Shown: positions 16,887-24,845, counted from the first letter of the stretch. The stretch is 64,000 nucleotides of DNA from Rivihabitans pingtungensis (GCF_003201855.1 NZ_QJKI01000008.1:74197-138196); one strand, 5' to 3'. Notes: generated by a model not told the origin, from the letters alone. Numbers and translations are program-made.

Positions 16887-16920
16887 GGGGCGGCACTGTT
16901 ACAGCAGTGTTGCCCCTTTT
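16887..16920 (+). terminator. Rho-independent terminator
   Basis: GGGGCGGCACTG paired with CAGTGTTGCCCC, then TTTT, directly after the 28-residue ORF. Confidence 0.8.
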
Positions 16921-17004
16921 ATTTTATATAAATAATTATCTTGAATGTCAATCTGGTTTGACATTTTATTTCTATTTGCGAAAATAGAACAAAAAGGAAA
17001 ACCA

Positions 17005-17478
17005 ATGAGTGATGTTATAAAAACAATAAAAGGAAAAGCTGTTGAGTTTGGAGCTTCAAAACAACTTTATCACTATGTTATTTACGATTATGTAAAGTTT
17101 AAGACTGTAGAGGATGAAGAGATAACAATTCAAAAACTTGGAGTTTTTTTGAAACTACAGAAGGATTTTGAAGATGGTAAGAATGTAGCTTTTCAAATAG
17201 CACTTGCTGAAGAATTAAAGCAAAGTGAAGGTATCAGTTATGTTTGTGGTATCCAAAAGAAAACTGGTGCAGTTTTATCTGATTCTCATCCTGTTCATAC
17301 TGGATACAAAACTAGATTGTTTGCAGCGATTGCATTAACAATCATACCGCCAGGAATTTTAGCTGCTCCTTTTTACTATAAAAGAGCATTTAAAATAAAA
17401 AATGCAATCCAAGAGGTTGGTGAATTTGAACCACTGGAAAAGAATTTTGTAAGTACAGCCAAGAAAAAGAAATTTTAA
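17005..17478 (+). CDS. Hypothetical protein with a C-terminal membrane segment, 157 aa
   Basis: ATG at 17005 has AAAAAGGAAAACCA upstream, better than the in-frame start at 16945. Residues about 1-105 are soluble and mixed alpha/beta. About 108-130 (LFAAIALTIIPPGILAAPFYY) is a single transmembrane or hairpin segment. The C-terminus is basic. A GCACC terminator follows. Unknown function. Confidence 0.5.
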   Translation: MSDVIKTIKGKAVEFGASKQLYHYVIYDYVKFKTVEDEEITIQKLGVFLKLQKDFEDGKNVAFQIALAEELKQSEGISYVCGIQKKTGAVLSDSHPVHTGYKTRLFAAIALTIIPPGILAAPFYYKRAFKIKNAIQEVGEFEPLEKNFVSTAKKKKF

Positions 17479-17500
17479 AAGCACCACGTGGTGCTTTTTA
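17474..17500. terminator. Bidirectional terminator
   Basis: GCACC-ACGT-GGTGC with A and T runs, between the convergent genes 17005-17478 and 17498-17737. Confidence 0.8.
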
Positions 17501-17737
17501 TTTGCTTTTCTTGATAAATACAATCATTACGAAAGAAACTATCGTATTAATTATAATTCCATGTGTAGTTAATCCTAGATTTTCTTTTGGAACCTTGGCT
17601 ATCAATCCGAGTATGTTTATAATGATGTTTATAGACATAACCTGAACTCCAATCGCCATAACACCTTCTTGAATTGTTTCACTTTTAAATAGTTTTCTAA
17701 CCTTTTTGTTTTGTTTTTTATATGAAGTAGCTTTCAA
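17498..17737 (-). CDS. Small membrane protein, 79 aa
   Basis: Basic N-terminus, then two hydrophobic segments (about 26-48, GVMAIGVQVMSINIIINILGL, and about 56-75, GIIINTIVSFVMIVFI) and a Lys-rich end. No recognisable family. The ribosome-binding site on the minus strand is not strong. Confidence 0.4.
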   Translation of the reverse strand: MKATSYKKQNKKVRKLFKSETIQEGVMAIGVQVMSINIIINILGLIAKVPKENLGLTTHGIIINTIVSFVMIVFIKKSK

Positions 17738-17864
17738 CTTGTCAAATTTTTCGCCGTAGCAATTTTTCCTTCTTTGTTGTTTGTGGGTTTAATTTATTCT
17801 TTGCTGTACTCTTAATTCATTATTGCTAGGTACTATTTATTAATTATGCTTATATTAAGTACAT

Positions 17865-18633
17865 GGCTTTGCTATTTTTCTACGAAAAATAGGCAAAGCC
17901 TTATCCCTTGCTGACTAGAAAAATCTCACGAATTTGAGTTCTAGTGCAATTCCGCTTTGCCTATTTTCATTCTCTTGAAAAATGGCCCTTGCAAGCCGTT
18001 AGTAACTTGCCCGAATCTTGGTTTCTTTCTACCAATCTAACGGTAGGGTGCAGGGTATCCAAGACGCTCATTTCTGAACTAAGCCTAAACCTATATTGCT
18101 AGCACCGCCCAACATCTCGCTTAAACAGGTCGTCATGAATAACCTGTCATCAGTAGCTTGAAAGTAACTCCCTCACTGCTATGCAAGGGCATTTGTGCTA
18201 TTGGGCTCGTTCATTTGGCTGTTGGTGGTAACTTCTCGACTGTTACCGATCGGTCTTATCTTATGCCGTGTCGCTGTATATTTGCGCCAAACTACTCACT
18301 TTAATGAGCCATGCTATTTTAGTCACACAAATGACTGATTGAATACTTCCATTCCTTTGAAATTGTCTGTTGTGTGGGTCACAGGATTCTTCCTGGTTGC
18401 TAATTAATACCCAATCACTTAAATTCTGTTTCTTCATTCGTCGCTATGCAACCAAGAACAAACACTTCCAAATTCATGTCTTCTTCACAGATTGACCGAA
18501 ACTGAGGCATGGGGCTTTTTAGTCGTTTGATTACTCTCACTGCCCATTGACATATAACACTTCAATCTGTCTTCTCAGAGCAAAAAAAATTGCTCAACAG
18601 TTTTTTCACTGGTTGAGCAATTTTTTAATATTC
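17865..18633 (+). ncRNA. Candidate large structured noncoding RNA, about 770 nt
   Basis: No supportable ORF lies between 17738 and 18788. The stretch is less AT-rich than the genes around it and full of local helices: GGCTTTGC/GCAAAGCC with TATTTTT/AAAAATA (17865-17900), ACTAGAA/TTCTAGT (about 17914-17945), CCGTTAG/CTAACGG (about 17996-18042) enclosing TTGGT/ACCAA, ACAGGT/ACCTGT (about 18125-18147), and GGTAAC/GTTACC (about 18227-18246). AAAATAGGCAAAGC (17886-17899) can pair either upstream or, perfectly over 14 bases, with GCTTTGCCTATTTT (17954-17967). A promoter-like TTGCTA-16-TATGCT lies at 17823-17850, and the stretch ends at a strong terminator. Strand is inferred from the terminator. 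I cannot assign a known class. The size recalls GOLLD- or ROOL-type ornate RNAs of mobile elements. Confidence 0.5.
18583..18633. terminator. Strong bidirectional terminator at the end of the structured region
   Basis: AAATTGCTCAAC paired with GTTGAGCAATTT around an 11-base loop, with an A run before and a T run after. Confidence 0.85.
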
Positions 18634-18742
18634 TGTCTTGACAAATTGTTAAAATTTAATATTATCCAATTACACAGCCTCGGAAACTGTTATTACCAAG
18701 ATATTGAAAATTTAATAATTGTCAATAGCTGGTAATAGAAAA

Positions 18743-18771
18743 TAAAAGCCAGTCAATTGACTGGCTTTTTG
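18743..18771. terminator. Terminator downstream of the H-NS-like gene
   Basis: AAAAGCCAGTCAATTGACTGGCTTTTT, a near-perfect palindrome with T runs on both strands, 18 bases past the stop of the minus-strand H-NS-like gene. Confidence 0.8.
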
Positions 18772-18788
18772 TTTTGTGCTGGAAGTTC

Positions 18789-19103
18789 TTACTTCACACG
18801 ATATTCTTCAATGTCTCCACCTGCTTCAAGAATTTCTTTCACCCAATCAGGTTTGCGACCACGAGTAGCACCAGACCAAGTTTGATCACCTTTCTTGTAC
18901 ATCACGGTGCTTTCTTTGGTAGCTGCCTTTTTTGAAGTCTTCCCAGTTGCTGAGGAAAAACCAAGCTGTTCAGCAGTCAACCCATACTCAGAAATTTTCT
19001 TCTTGATGTCTGCAACGACAGTTTCAAGCTCCTTGGCTTTAACCTGTTCAGCTTGCTCTTGAAGCTTCTTGATTTGTGCTTGAAGTTCAGCATAGGTGGT
19101 CAT
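18789..19103 (-). CDS. H-NS-like nucleoid protein
   Basis: 104 residues from the ATG at 19103 (MTTYAELQAQ), which has AAGGACC upstream. N-terminal helical oligomerization part (about 1-45), a Lys/Ser/Thr linker, and the C-terminal H-NS DNA-binding motif KGDQTWSGATRGRKPDWV (about 70-88) with the T-W-S-G-x-G-R-x-P pattern carrying an inserted Ala-Thr. H-NS proteins bind AT-rich DNA and silence foreign genes. One carried by an AT-rich island probably keeps its own genes quiet in the host. Confidence 0.88.
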   Translation of the reverse strand: MTTYAELQAQIKKLQEQAEQVKAKELETVVADIKKKISEYGLTAEQLGFSSATGKTSKKAATKESTVMYKKGDQTWSGATRGRKPDWVKEILEAGGDIEEYRVK

Positions 19104-19157
19104 TCTGGGGTCCTTGATGAAGTGATGAAGTGTGGTTTCAATTATTATCACACAACA

Positions 19158-19640
19158 CTAAATTTTTCCATCATTGGTGCTCTGACTTCCTTTTGAAGAG
19201 AACTTGTTTTCAAACCGCTCTTTCAATTCATAGGAGTTGGCATACTTCTTCAAGCTATCAGACAACTGCAACATTGCTGTTGCTCTGTCTTCCAAAGATT
19301 GAGCAAAGGCGCGGACCATGAAGATGTGAGATAGATCCTGAACCGTGCTACTTGGTGACTTCTTGACTTTCGGTTTTGTTACTGTGGCCACTGGTGCTAC
19401 TTCTTGAACTTCCTCAGAAGGTGTTGTTTCACCATTCAACAAGAAGTTAGCAACATCATAAATTGAGTAGTAAACAAGCCTTCCAATGTTCTTGAATGGA
19501 ATAGGAAATCTTCCTTCCTTTCTTAGCTTGGATTGTTGCTTAGTTGGAATTCCAATTTCTTCTGCAAGTTGTTCTGGCGACATCAACAACTTACCTTTTG
19601 TCTTTTCTTTCAAATAATTAAGCAGTTGTTCTTCTACCAT
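19158..19640 (-). CDS. AlpA/MerR-like winged-helix DNA-binding protein
   Basis: 160 residues. About 19-70 reads LMSPEQLAEEIGIPTKQQSKLRKEGRFPIPFKNIGRLVYYSIYDV in outline, the AlpA/excisionase-type winged helix (recognition helix QSKLRKEGRFP, wing GRLVYY). A Pro/Val linker and a helical C-terminal half follow. Next to attR and to the H-NS-like gene, it could be an excisionase or an integrase regulator. The minus-strand upstream sequence CTTGGAACAAG has no strong ribosome-binding site. Confidence 0.65.
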   Translation of the reverse strand: MVEEQLLNYLKEKTKGKLLMSPEQLAEEIGIPTKQQSKLRKEGRFPIPFKNIGRLVYYSIYDVANFLLNGETTPSEEVQEVAPVATVTKPKVKKSPSSTVQDLSHIFMVRAFAQSLEDRATAMLQLSDSLKKYANSYELKERFENKFSSKGSQSTNDGKI

Positions 19641-19691
19641 ACATCTTGTTCCAAGAGGGTGTTGGTTGCTATACTAGCAGGCTGTGTGCAA

Positions 19692-19766
19692 GTCCCTGTA
19701 GTTCAATGGATAGAACAGGTTCCTCCTAAGAATCAGATCCAGGTTCGATTCCTGGTGGGGACGCCA
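19692..19766 (+). tRNA. Complete tRNA-Arg(CCU) carried by the island
   Basis: 75 nt with CCA encoded. D arm TAGTTCAATGGATAGAACA, anticodon loop around CCT (TTCCTCCTAAGAA), and T arm GGTTCGATTCC are all present, and the acceptor GTCCCTG pairs with the 3' strand (some G-U). It resembles but is not identical to the split host tRNA and lies on the opposite strand. It would replace the tRNA that integration destroyed. Confidence 0.9.
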
Positions 19767-19817
19767 AAGCACTATCACGGTGCTTCTGGTGATAGCTCTA
19801 AGTTATCGGCACACCAT

Positions 19818-19849
19818 AAAAAAACCACCTTCCGAGGTGGTTTTTTTGT
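19818..19849. terminator. Terminator after the island tRNA-Arg
   Basis: AAAAAACCACC-TTCCGA-GGTGGTTTTTTT, about 50 bases downstream of the tRNA. Confidence 0.85.
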
Positions 19850-19857
19850 GCCTTCTG

Positions 19858-19876
19858 GTTCCAAATTTGTTCCAAG
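19858..19876. repeat. Island-end repeat, right (possible integrase arm site)
   Basis: GTTCCAAATTTGTTCCAAG, 18 of 19 bases identical to 4174-4192 in the same orientation. Confidence 0.5.
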
Positions 19877-19971
19877 ACTGGCTTGGAACTGGGTGGATTT
19901 GGAAGGATTTGACTGGGTGATGATCCAGTAAAATCAACAACTTAGCATCGTTGCGATCCCCTCCAGAATCG

Positions 19972-20010
19972 CTTAGGAGGGGGCCGTTATATCCATTTAA
20001 CTACAGGGAC
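19972..20010 (-). tRNA. 5' half of the split tRNA-Arg(CCU); contains attR core 19972-19981
   Basis: The minus strand reads the acceptor GTCCCTG, D arm TAGTTAAATGGATATAACG and the anticodon 5' stem and loop up to CCTCCTAAG (39 nt). After the core the sequence does not continue into a T arm, so the gene is not rebuilt at this end. With the 36 nt at 4055-4090 it gives an exact 75-nt tRNA. Confidence 0.88.
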
Positions 20011-20048
20011 TTGCGCCAAGGTCAGCGAGCGCCGACCCAAGAAAAATA

Positions 20049-20261
20049 TTATACCGCAGGCATGTCCGGCGGTGTGGCCGCAGCGCGCTCGGCGGTGATG
20101 CGCGCCAGCACGGCTTGCTTTTGCGCGTCGTCCATCACATTCCAGAACGTTACTTCTTCAAACGTGCGGCCGCAGCCCTTGCACACCGCGTCGCCCAGCG
20201 CGGTGGAGCAGCGCGCCACGCAGGGGCTGTCCACGCCGGGGGTAAGGATGACGCCGGCCAT
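20049..20261 (-). CDS. DUF1289 small Cys-rich protein
   Basis: 70 residues with the DUF1289 Cys pattern (SPCVARC near 12-18 and CKGCGRTFEEV near 27-37), presumably a small zinc-binding fold. Known family, no assigned function. Its ATG overlaps the stop of ispB (TAATG), so the two are translationally coupled, as seen in related genomes. Confidence 0.85.
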   Translation of the reverse strand: MAGVILTPGVDSPCVARCSTALGDAVCKGCGRTFEEVTFWNVMDDAQKQAVLARITAERAAATPPDMPAV

Positions 20262-21229
20262 TAGGCTTCGCGGGCCACCGACAGCCGCGCCAGCTCAATC
20301 ATCGCCGTGCGGGTGTCGCTGTCCGGGATGGCGTCCAGCGCGCTGACGGCGCGTTCGGCGGCCAAGCGGGCCTGTTCGCGGGCGTAGTCCAGCGCGCCGC
20401 TGCGCTGCACTGCCGCCAGCACGGCGGCAAAGTGTTCGCGGTCGGCGTGCGACAGCGCATGGCGCACGCACTCGGCGTCGGCCGCCTCGCCATGGCGCAT
20501 CACATAAATCAGCGGCAAGGTGGGCTTGCCCTCGGCCAGATCGTCGCCCAGGCTCTTGCCAATGGTGGCGGCGTCGCCGGAGTAATCCAGCACATCGTCG
20601 ATAATCTGGAAGGCCGTGCCCAGGTGCATGCCATAAGCGGCCAGCGCGGCCTCTTGCTCGGGCGTGGCCTTGGCCAGCATGGCGCCCACGCGGCCGGCGG
20701 CTTCAAACAGCTTGGCGGTTTTGTACTGGATCACGCGCAGATAGGCGTCTTCGTCCACATCGGTGTTGCCGATGTTGAGCAACTGCAACACCTCGCCCTC
20801 GGCAATGATGTTGGTGGCCTCGGCCATCACGTCCAGCACGCGCAAATCCTGGGTGCCGACCATCATCTGAAACGCGCGGGTGTACAGAAAATCCCCCACC
20901 AGCACGCTGGCGGCGTTGCCAAACAGCGCATTGGCGGTGTCGCGCCCCCGGCGCAGCGCGGATTCGTCCACCACATCATCGTGCAGCAGGGTGGCGGTGT
21001 GGATGAATTCGATCATCGCCGCCTGGGTGTGAATCTGCTCGCCACAGGCGCCCAGCGCGCGCGCCGCCAGCAACACCAGGGTGGGGCGCAGGCGTTTGCC
21101 GCCCGCACCGATGATGTATTCCGCCACCTGGCGGATCAGGACAACGTCCGAATGCAGGCTGCGGCGAATCACTTGATCCACGGCGTGCATGTCATCGGCG
21201 ATCAGTTGGCGAAACAGCGGTGCGGTCAC
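20261..21229 (-). CDS. ispB: Octaprenyl diphosphate synthase (trans-isoprenyl diphosphate synthase)
   Basis: Extends farnesyl diphosphate with isopentenyl diphosphate to make the quinone side chain. The first Asp-rich motif is LLHDDVVDESALRRG and the second is FQIIDDVLDYSGD. The GGKRLRP lysine loop is present. The GTG at 21229 (VTAPLFRQLIADDM) aligns with the usual N-terminus of the family. A longer frame to 21265 would need a TTG start. Length (322 aa) matches IspB. Chromosomal housekeeping, just outside attR. Confidence 0.93.
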   Translation of the reverse strand: MTAPLFRQLIADDMHAVDQVIRRSLHSDVVLIRQVAEYIIGAGGKRLRPTLVLLAARALGACGEQIHTQAAMIEFIHTATLLHDDVVDESALRRGRDTANALFGNAASVLVGDFLYTRAFQMMVGTQDLRVLDVMAEATNIIAEGEVLQLLNIGNTDVDEDAYLRVIQYKTAKLFEAAGRVGAMLAKATPEQEAALAAYGMHLGTAFQIIDDVLDYSGDAATIGKSLGDDLAEGKPTLPLIYVMRHGEAADAECVRHALSHADREHFAAVLAAVQRSGALDYAREQARLAAERAVSALDAIPDSDTRTAMIELARLSVAREA

Positions 21230-21314
21230 GGGCAGCTCGACGGCGGGTTGAAAACAAGCTGGCAATCATACCAGACTGCGGGCGGGGTGGGCGGATGGCG
21301 CACAGCAACACCGC

Positions 21315-21434
21315 TTACCCATCCAGTGCCTTGGCGCACGCCACCAACGGCTCGGCCAGGTCGGCGTGGATGGCACCGCGCATGCCGAGCATCGACAGCA
21401 GGGCCTGGGTTTCCTGAACGGCGCAGATGTGCTG
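21315..21434 (-). pseudogene. Possible 3' gene remnant, about 39 codons
   Basis: In the interval between ispB and the TPR gene one minus-strand frame reads ICAVQETQALLSMLGMRGA and ends in a stop, with a protein-like composition and no start. It may be the tail of a decayed gene. I recognise no family and the case is weak. Confidence 0.25.
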
Positions 21435-21504
21435 TCTTGGCTGGCATGGTGGTGTTTTGTTTGTCAGTGTTTGCTTTGTCTGCATCGTATGCATGCAAGA
21501 AATA

Positions 21505-23946
21505 CTACTTACACCACTCCCGCCACATCCCCCTCAACGCCCCCGCAAACACCTCAGCAAACCTCGCCTCATCCATCAGCGGGCTGGCTTCTGTTTCTGC
21601 CCGCAGTCCTTCGCGGATGGCGTTCAGCGCCGGCACATCCGCTGCCAGCCGCTGGGCGATTTGCACATATTCTTCTGCGGTGTGGGCGATCCATTCCGGG
21701 TGGCCGACGGCGTGCAGCAGGGTGGCGCCCATGCGTGAGACAAAGCGTTCGCCGCTGAGGGTGACCAGTGGCACGCCCATCCACAGCACGTCGCAGCTGG
21801 AGGTGCCGCCGTTGGCCGGGAAGGGGTCGAGGGCGATGTCGATTTGCTGGTAGCGGCGGTATTGCCAGGCGCGGTCGCGGTGGATCAGTTGCAGGCGTTC
21901 GGCGGGCACGTCCAGGGCGGCGAAGTCGGCCAGCAGTTTGTGGCTGAGGGTGCTTTGTTCCAGTCCGGCCAGTTCCAGCAATAGGCGGCTGTTGGGCACG
22001 GCGTGCAGCACTTTGGCCCACAGCTTGAGCGTGGTGGGGGTGAGTTTGGCGATATTGTTGCAGCAGCCAAAGGTGAGGTAGCCGGTTTCCAGCGCGGGCG
22101 TGGGCCACACCGCGTAGTCGGGGTGCTGGCGTTTTTCCGGAAAGCGGATCATCGGCCGGTAGCAGCAAAACACCTCGGGCAGGCGCCAGAGTTTTTCGCT
22201 GTAATACTCGTCGGCGCCTTCGGGGTCGCCGTGGCGGTCGGTGATGCGCCAGTCGATGTGGGTCAGCCCGCTGCTGTCCGGGTAGCCCAGCCAGCCCACT
22301 TGCACCGGCGCGGGTTTGCGGGCGAACACCGGCAGGCGGTTGTTGGCGGTGTGGCCGGAGAGGTCAATCAGGATGTCGATCTGATCCCGGCGGATGCAGT
22401 TTTCCAGCTCGTCGTCGTTCAGGCCCAGCACATGCCGCCATTTGGTGCAGCAGGCTTCCAGCTGTTTGCTCAGCAGGTCGTGCACCAGGACCTGGCTGTA
22501 GCCGTACAGCTCCAGGCCCAGGTCGGGGCGGGCGGCCAGCGCTTGCAGCAGCGGCAGGGTGAAGTAGCTGACCGAGTGATTGCAAAAATCCGCCGACACC
22601 CAGCCCACGCGCAGCCGGCGTTCCGGCTCACGGCTGTTGGGGTGGGCGGCCACGCGGCCGCGCCAGGGGGCTTCAAATTGCTCGGCAAAGGCGCGGTGCC
22701 AGTGGGCGCAGTCGGCGGCGCGGGCGTGGTCGGCGTATTGCAGGGTAAGCAGCAGATTGTGCCAGGTGTCGGCTTGGGCTGGTTTGAGGCGGATGGCGTG
22801 GCTAAAGCCGGCCAGCGCGGCGTCCAGCTCGCCCAGGTCTTTTTGCACATTGGCCAGGTTGCCGTGCAGCTCGGCCATGTCCGGCGCTTGTTGCAGCGCG
22901 GCGCGGTAGCAGTCGGCGGCTTCGTTCAGCCGGCCGCGCGATTTCAGCAGATTGCCCAGGTTGTTCAGCGATTTCAGGTCGGTGGGGACCAGCGCCAGCG
23001 CGCGCCGGTAGCTGGCTTCGGCCTCGTCGCTGCGGTCCTGGCCGTGCAGGATGATGCCCAGATTGTTGTGCGCCAGCACATAGTCCGGCTTGAGCGCCAG
23101 CGCCTGCCGGCACACGGCTTCGGCTTCGCCCAGCTCGCCGCGCTCGCGCAGCATATTGGCCAGGTTGTTCAGCGCGGCCGGGTAATTGGGGCGCAGTTCC
23201 AGCGCGCGGCGGCACGGCGGTTCGGCCTCGCGGCGGCGGCCTTGTTCGTAGAGCAGCGCGCTCAGGTTGTAATGGGTGTCCACCCGGTTAGGGTCCAGCG
23301 CCAGCGCCTGACGATAGCTTTGCTCGGCCAGCGCCAGCTCGCCCACGCTGCGCGCGCTGATGCCCAGGTTGTTGAACACTTCCGGGTCGTCGGGCAGCCA
23401 GAATGTCGCTTGCTGGCCAGCTTCCAGCGCCGGTTGGTATTCGCCGTTCAGTTGAAACAGATAGGCCAGCATTTTCCAGCCATGGCCAAAGGCCGGGTAT
23501 TGCGCCAAGAGCGGGTGGGTCAGCGCGCGGCAGGCGTCCAGTTCTTCGCGCTGCATATGGGCGAACATCTGTTCCTGCACCTCTGGCGGCGGGTTGGTGG
23601 CTTGCGCCCGCCCGAGCAGCTCGCTGGCCGGCAGGCCGCGCTGGCGCGCCTTCACCAGCCAGTGCTGCGCCTCGCTGTGCCGGCCCAGGCCGGTGAGCGC
23701 GTCCACCACCGCCAGCCAATACCCGCCCGGCACTTGTGGCGCCTGCAAGGCGCGCTGCAAGTGAGTCAGCGCCACTTCTTGCTGGCCGTGGTTCCAGTAG
23801 GCCACGCCCAGTTGATGATGGGCGTCGTGCTGGTCGGGGTGTTGGCTGAGGATGTCCAGATAGTCGTCGATGGCTTGGGCAAACTGGCCGGCGTGTTGTA
23901 GCGCCAGCGCGGCTTGCAGACGGGTTTGGATCGAGGGCGTGCTCAT
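21505..23946 (-). CDS. TPR-repeat protein with O-GlcNAc-transferase-like (GT41) domain
   Basis: 813 residues from the ATG at 23946. Residues about 10-385 contain roughly ten tetratricopeptide repeats (for example YNLSALLYEQGRRREAEP, LNNLANMLRERGELGEAE). The C-terminal half is the GT41 catalytic part: LRVGWVSADFCNHSVSYFTL, ILIDLSGHTANNRLPVFARK-type sequence, PVQVGWLGYPDSSGL, and DPFPANGGTSSCDVLWMGVPLVTL at the nucleotide site. Bacterial members glycosylate proteins (some act on flagellin) or lipids in the cytoplasm. The acceptor here is unknown. Confidence 0.88.
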   Translation of the reverse strand: MSTPSIQTRLQAALALQHAGQFAQAIDDYLDILSQHPDQHDAHHQLGVAYWNHGQQEVALTHLQRALQAPQVPGGYWLAVVDALTGLGRHSEAQHWLVKARQRGLPASELLGRAQATNPPPEVQEQMFAHMQREELDACRALTHPLLAQYPAFGHGWKMLAYLFQLNGEYQPALEAGQQATFWLPDDPEVFNNLGISARSVGELALAEQSYRQALALDPNRVDTHYNLSALLYEQGRRREAEPPCRRALELRPNYPAALNNLANMLRERGELGEAEAVCRQALALKPDYVLAHNNLGIILHGQDRSDEAEASYRRALALVPTDLKSLNNLGNLLKSRGRLNEAADCYRAALQQAPDMAELHGNLANVQKDLGELDAALAGFSHAIRLKPAQADTWHNLLLTLQYADHARAADCAHWHRAFAEQFEAPWRGRVAAHPNSREPERRLRVGWVSADFCNHSVSYFTLPLLQALAARPDLGLELYGYSQVLVHDLLSKQLEACCTKWRHVLGLNDDELENCIRRDQIDILIDLSGHTANNRLPVFARKPAPVQVGWLGYPDSSGLTHIDWRITDRHGDPEGADEYYSEKLWRLPEVFCCYRPMIRFPEKRQHPDYAVWPTPALETGYLTFGCCNNIAKLTPTTLKLWAKVLHAVPNSRLLLELAGLEQSTLSHKLLADFAALDVPAERLQLIHRDRAWQYRRYQQIDIALDPFPANGGTSSCDVLWMGVPLVTLSGERFVSRMGATLLHAVGHPEWIAHTAEEYVQIAQRLAADVPALNAIREGLRAETEASPLMDEARFAEVFAGALRGMWREWCK

Positions 23947-23960
23947 GGTGTGCTCACGGT

Positions 23961-24845
23961 TCAGGCTGCCCACACCGACGGCGCGCGCCGGCTGGGTCGA
24001 AAATAATCTGCATTGGCGTAAAACCCGGCGTCCTGCGCGTCAGCGTGCCAGCCGGGGATGCCCAGCACGGGCAAGGGCGCCAGCCGCGAGGGGCGGTCCA
24101 GCGTGCTCAGGCGCTCGGCCGCCAGGGCGTCCAGCCTGGCCAGCCGGGTATGGAAGGGTAGGCTAAAGAAGTCTGCGTCCACTGGCAGCAGCCAGGCTTT
24201 GCCAGTCAGGCCGATAAACGGCGCCAGCAGCATCTCCGGCAGCGCATGGCCCAGCGGATAGGCGTCGATCAGCCGGCCCCAATCGGCGCGGCGGTCTTGC
24301 CATAATTCTCCCCAGCGCATGCCGTCCACCGCCTCGGCCAGCGTCCGCTCGGCATAGGGCATCAACAGCCCGCATTCGTCCAGCAAGGTGGCGCTGTCGC
24401 GGATTGGCCCGCGCTTGGCTTCGCCAGCGGCGATGGCCGCCTGATGGCGGGCGTTCAGCGCGGTTTTCAGGCGCGGCCAGGCCAGCCAGGCCAGGGCGTT
24501 GAATAAATCATGCCAGTTGCGCGCGCGGGTGGGCACTTGCCCGGTGGCGGCGATATGGCTTTCGTAATAGGCGTCGGGCTGCAAATCCAGCACGCAGCGC
24601 AGGCCGGGCGGCAGCAGGCAGCCGGCGGCGCGCGCCTGGGCAAACAGCGCATCCAGCGCCGCTTGCTCGGGCCAGTCGGTTTGCGCCGCCAGCGGCTGAG
24701 CCACCGCCGCCCACACGGCGTAAGCGGGGCGCCTCAGCCAGGCGGTGGACCAATCGGCAGGGGCGGTGAACACCTGGGGCAAGGCAATCTCGTTCAGGAC
24801 AATGGCAATGGCCGTTATCGTGGCCGATGTGGCCAAGGCCGTCAA
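23961..24845 (-). CDS. DUF3025 family protein
   Basis: 294 residues with the DUF3025 core RNWHDLFNALAWLAWPRLK and YYESHIAATGQVPTR. It is a conserved family without assigned function, common in beta- and gammaproteobacteria. It lies upstream of the TPR/GT41 gene (14 bases apart) and divergently from the sirohaem synthase gene. The start is uncertain within the first 20 residues. Confidence 0.75.
   Translation of the reverse strand: MTALATSATITAIAIVLNEIALPQVFTAPADWSTAWLRRPAYAVWAAVAQPLAAQTDWPEQAALDALFAQARAAGCLLPPGLRCVLDLQPDAYYESHIAATGQVPTRARNWHDLFNALAWLAWPRLKTALNARHQAAIAAGEAKRGPIRDSATLLDECGLLMPYAERTLAEAVDGMRWGELWQDRRADWGRLIDAYPLGHALPEMLLAPFIGLTGKAWLLPVDADFFSLPFHTRLARLDALAAERLSTLDRPSRLAPLPVLGIPGWHADAQDAGFYANADYFRPSRRAPSVWAA

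Larger units (their letters stand above)
4091..19981. mobile_element. Integrated mobilizable island in tRNA-Arg(CCU), about 15.9 kb
   Basis: The island is delimited by 10-bp att cores inside the two halves of one tRNA-Arg gene. It is strikingly AT-rich against the GC-rich flanks. It carries a tyrosine integrase next to attL, a relaxase/MobC pair, a DotA/TraY-like protein, an XRE regulator, an H-NS-like protein and a full replacement tRNA-Arg(CCU) next to attR. No replication initiator and no complete type IV secretion set is visible, so it is better described as an integrative mobilizable element than as a self-transmissible ICE. Most cargo genes are small and unrecognised. Confidence 0.85.

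Noticed and set aside
4091..19981. Prophage
   Set aside because: No capsid, terminase, portal, tail or lysis genes; relaxase and MobC point to a mobilizable element.
22003..23901. 632-codon open frame on plus, opposite the TPR/GT41 gene
   Set aside because: Antisense open frame due to high GC and low stop frequency; the minus-strand protein has clear GT41 and TPR motifs.
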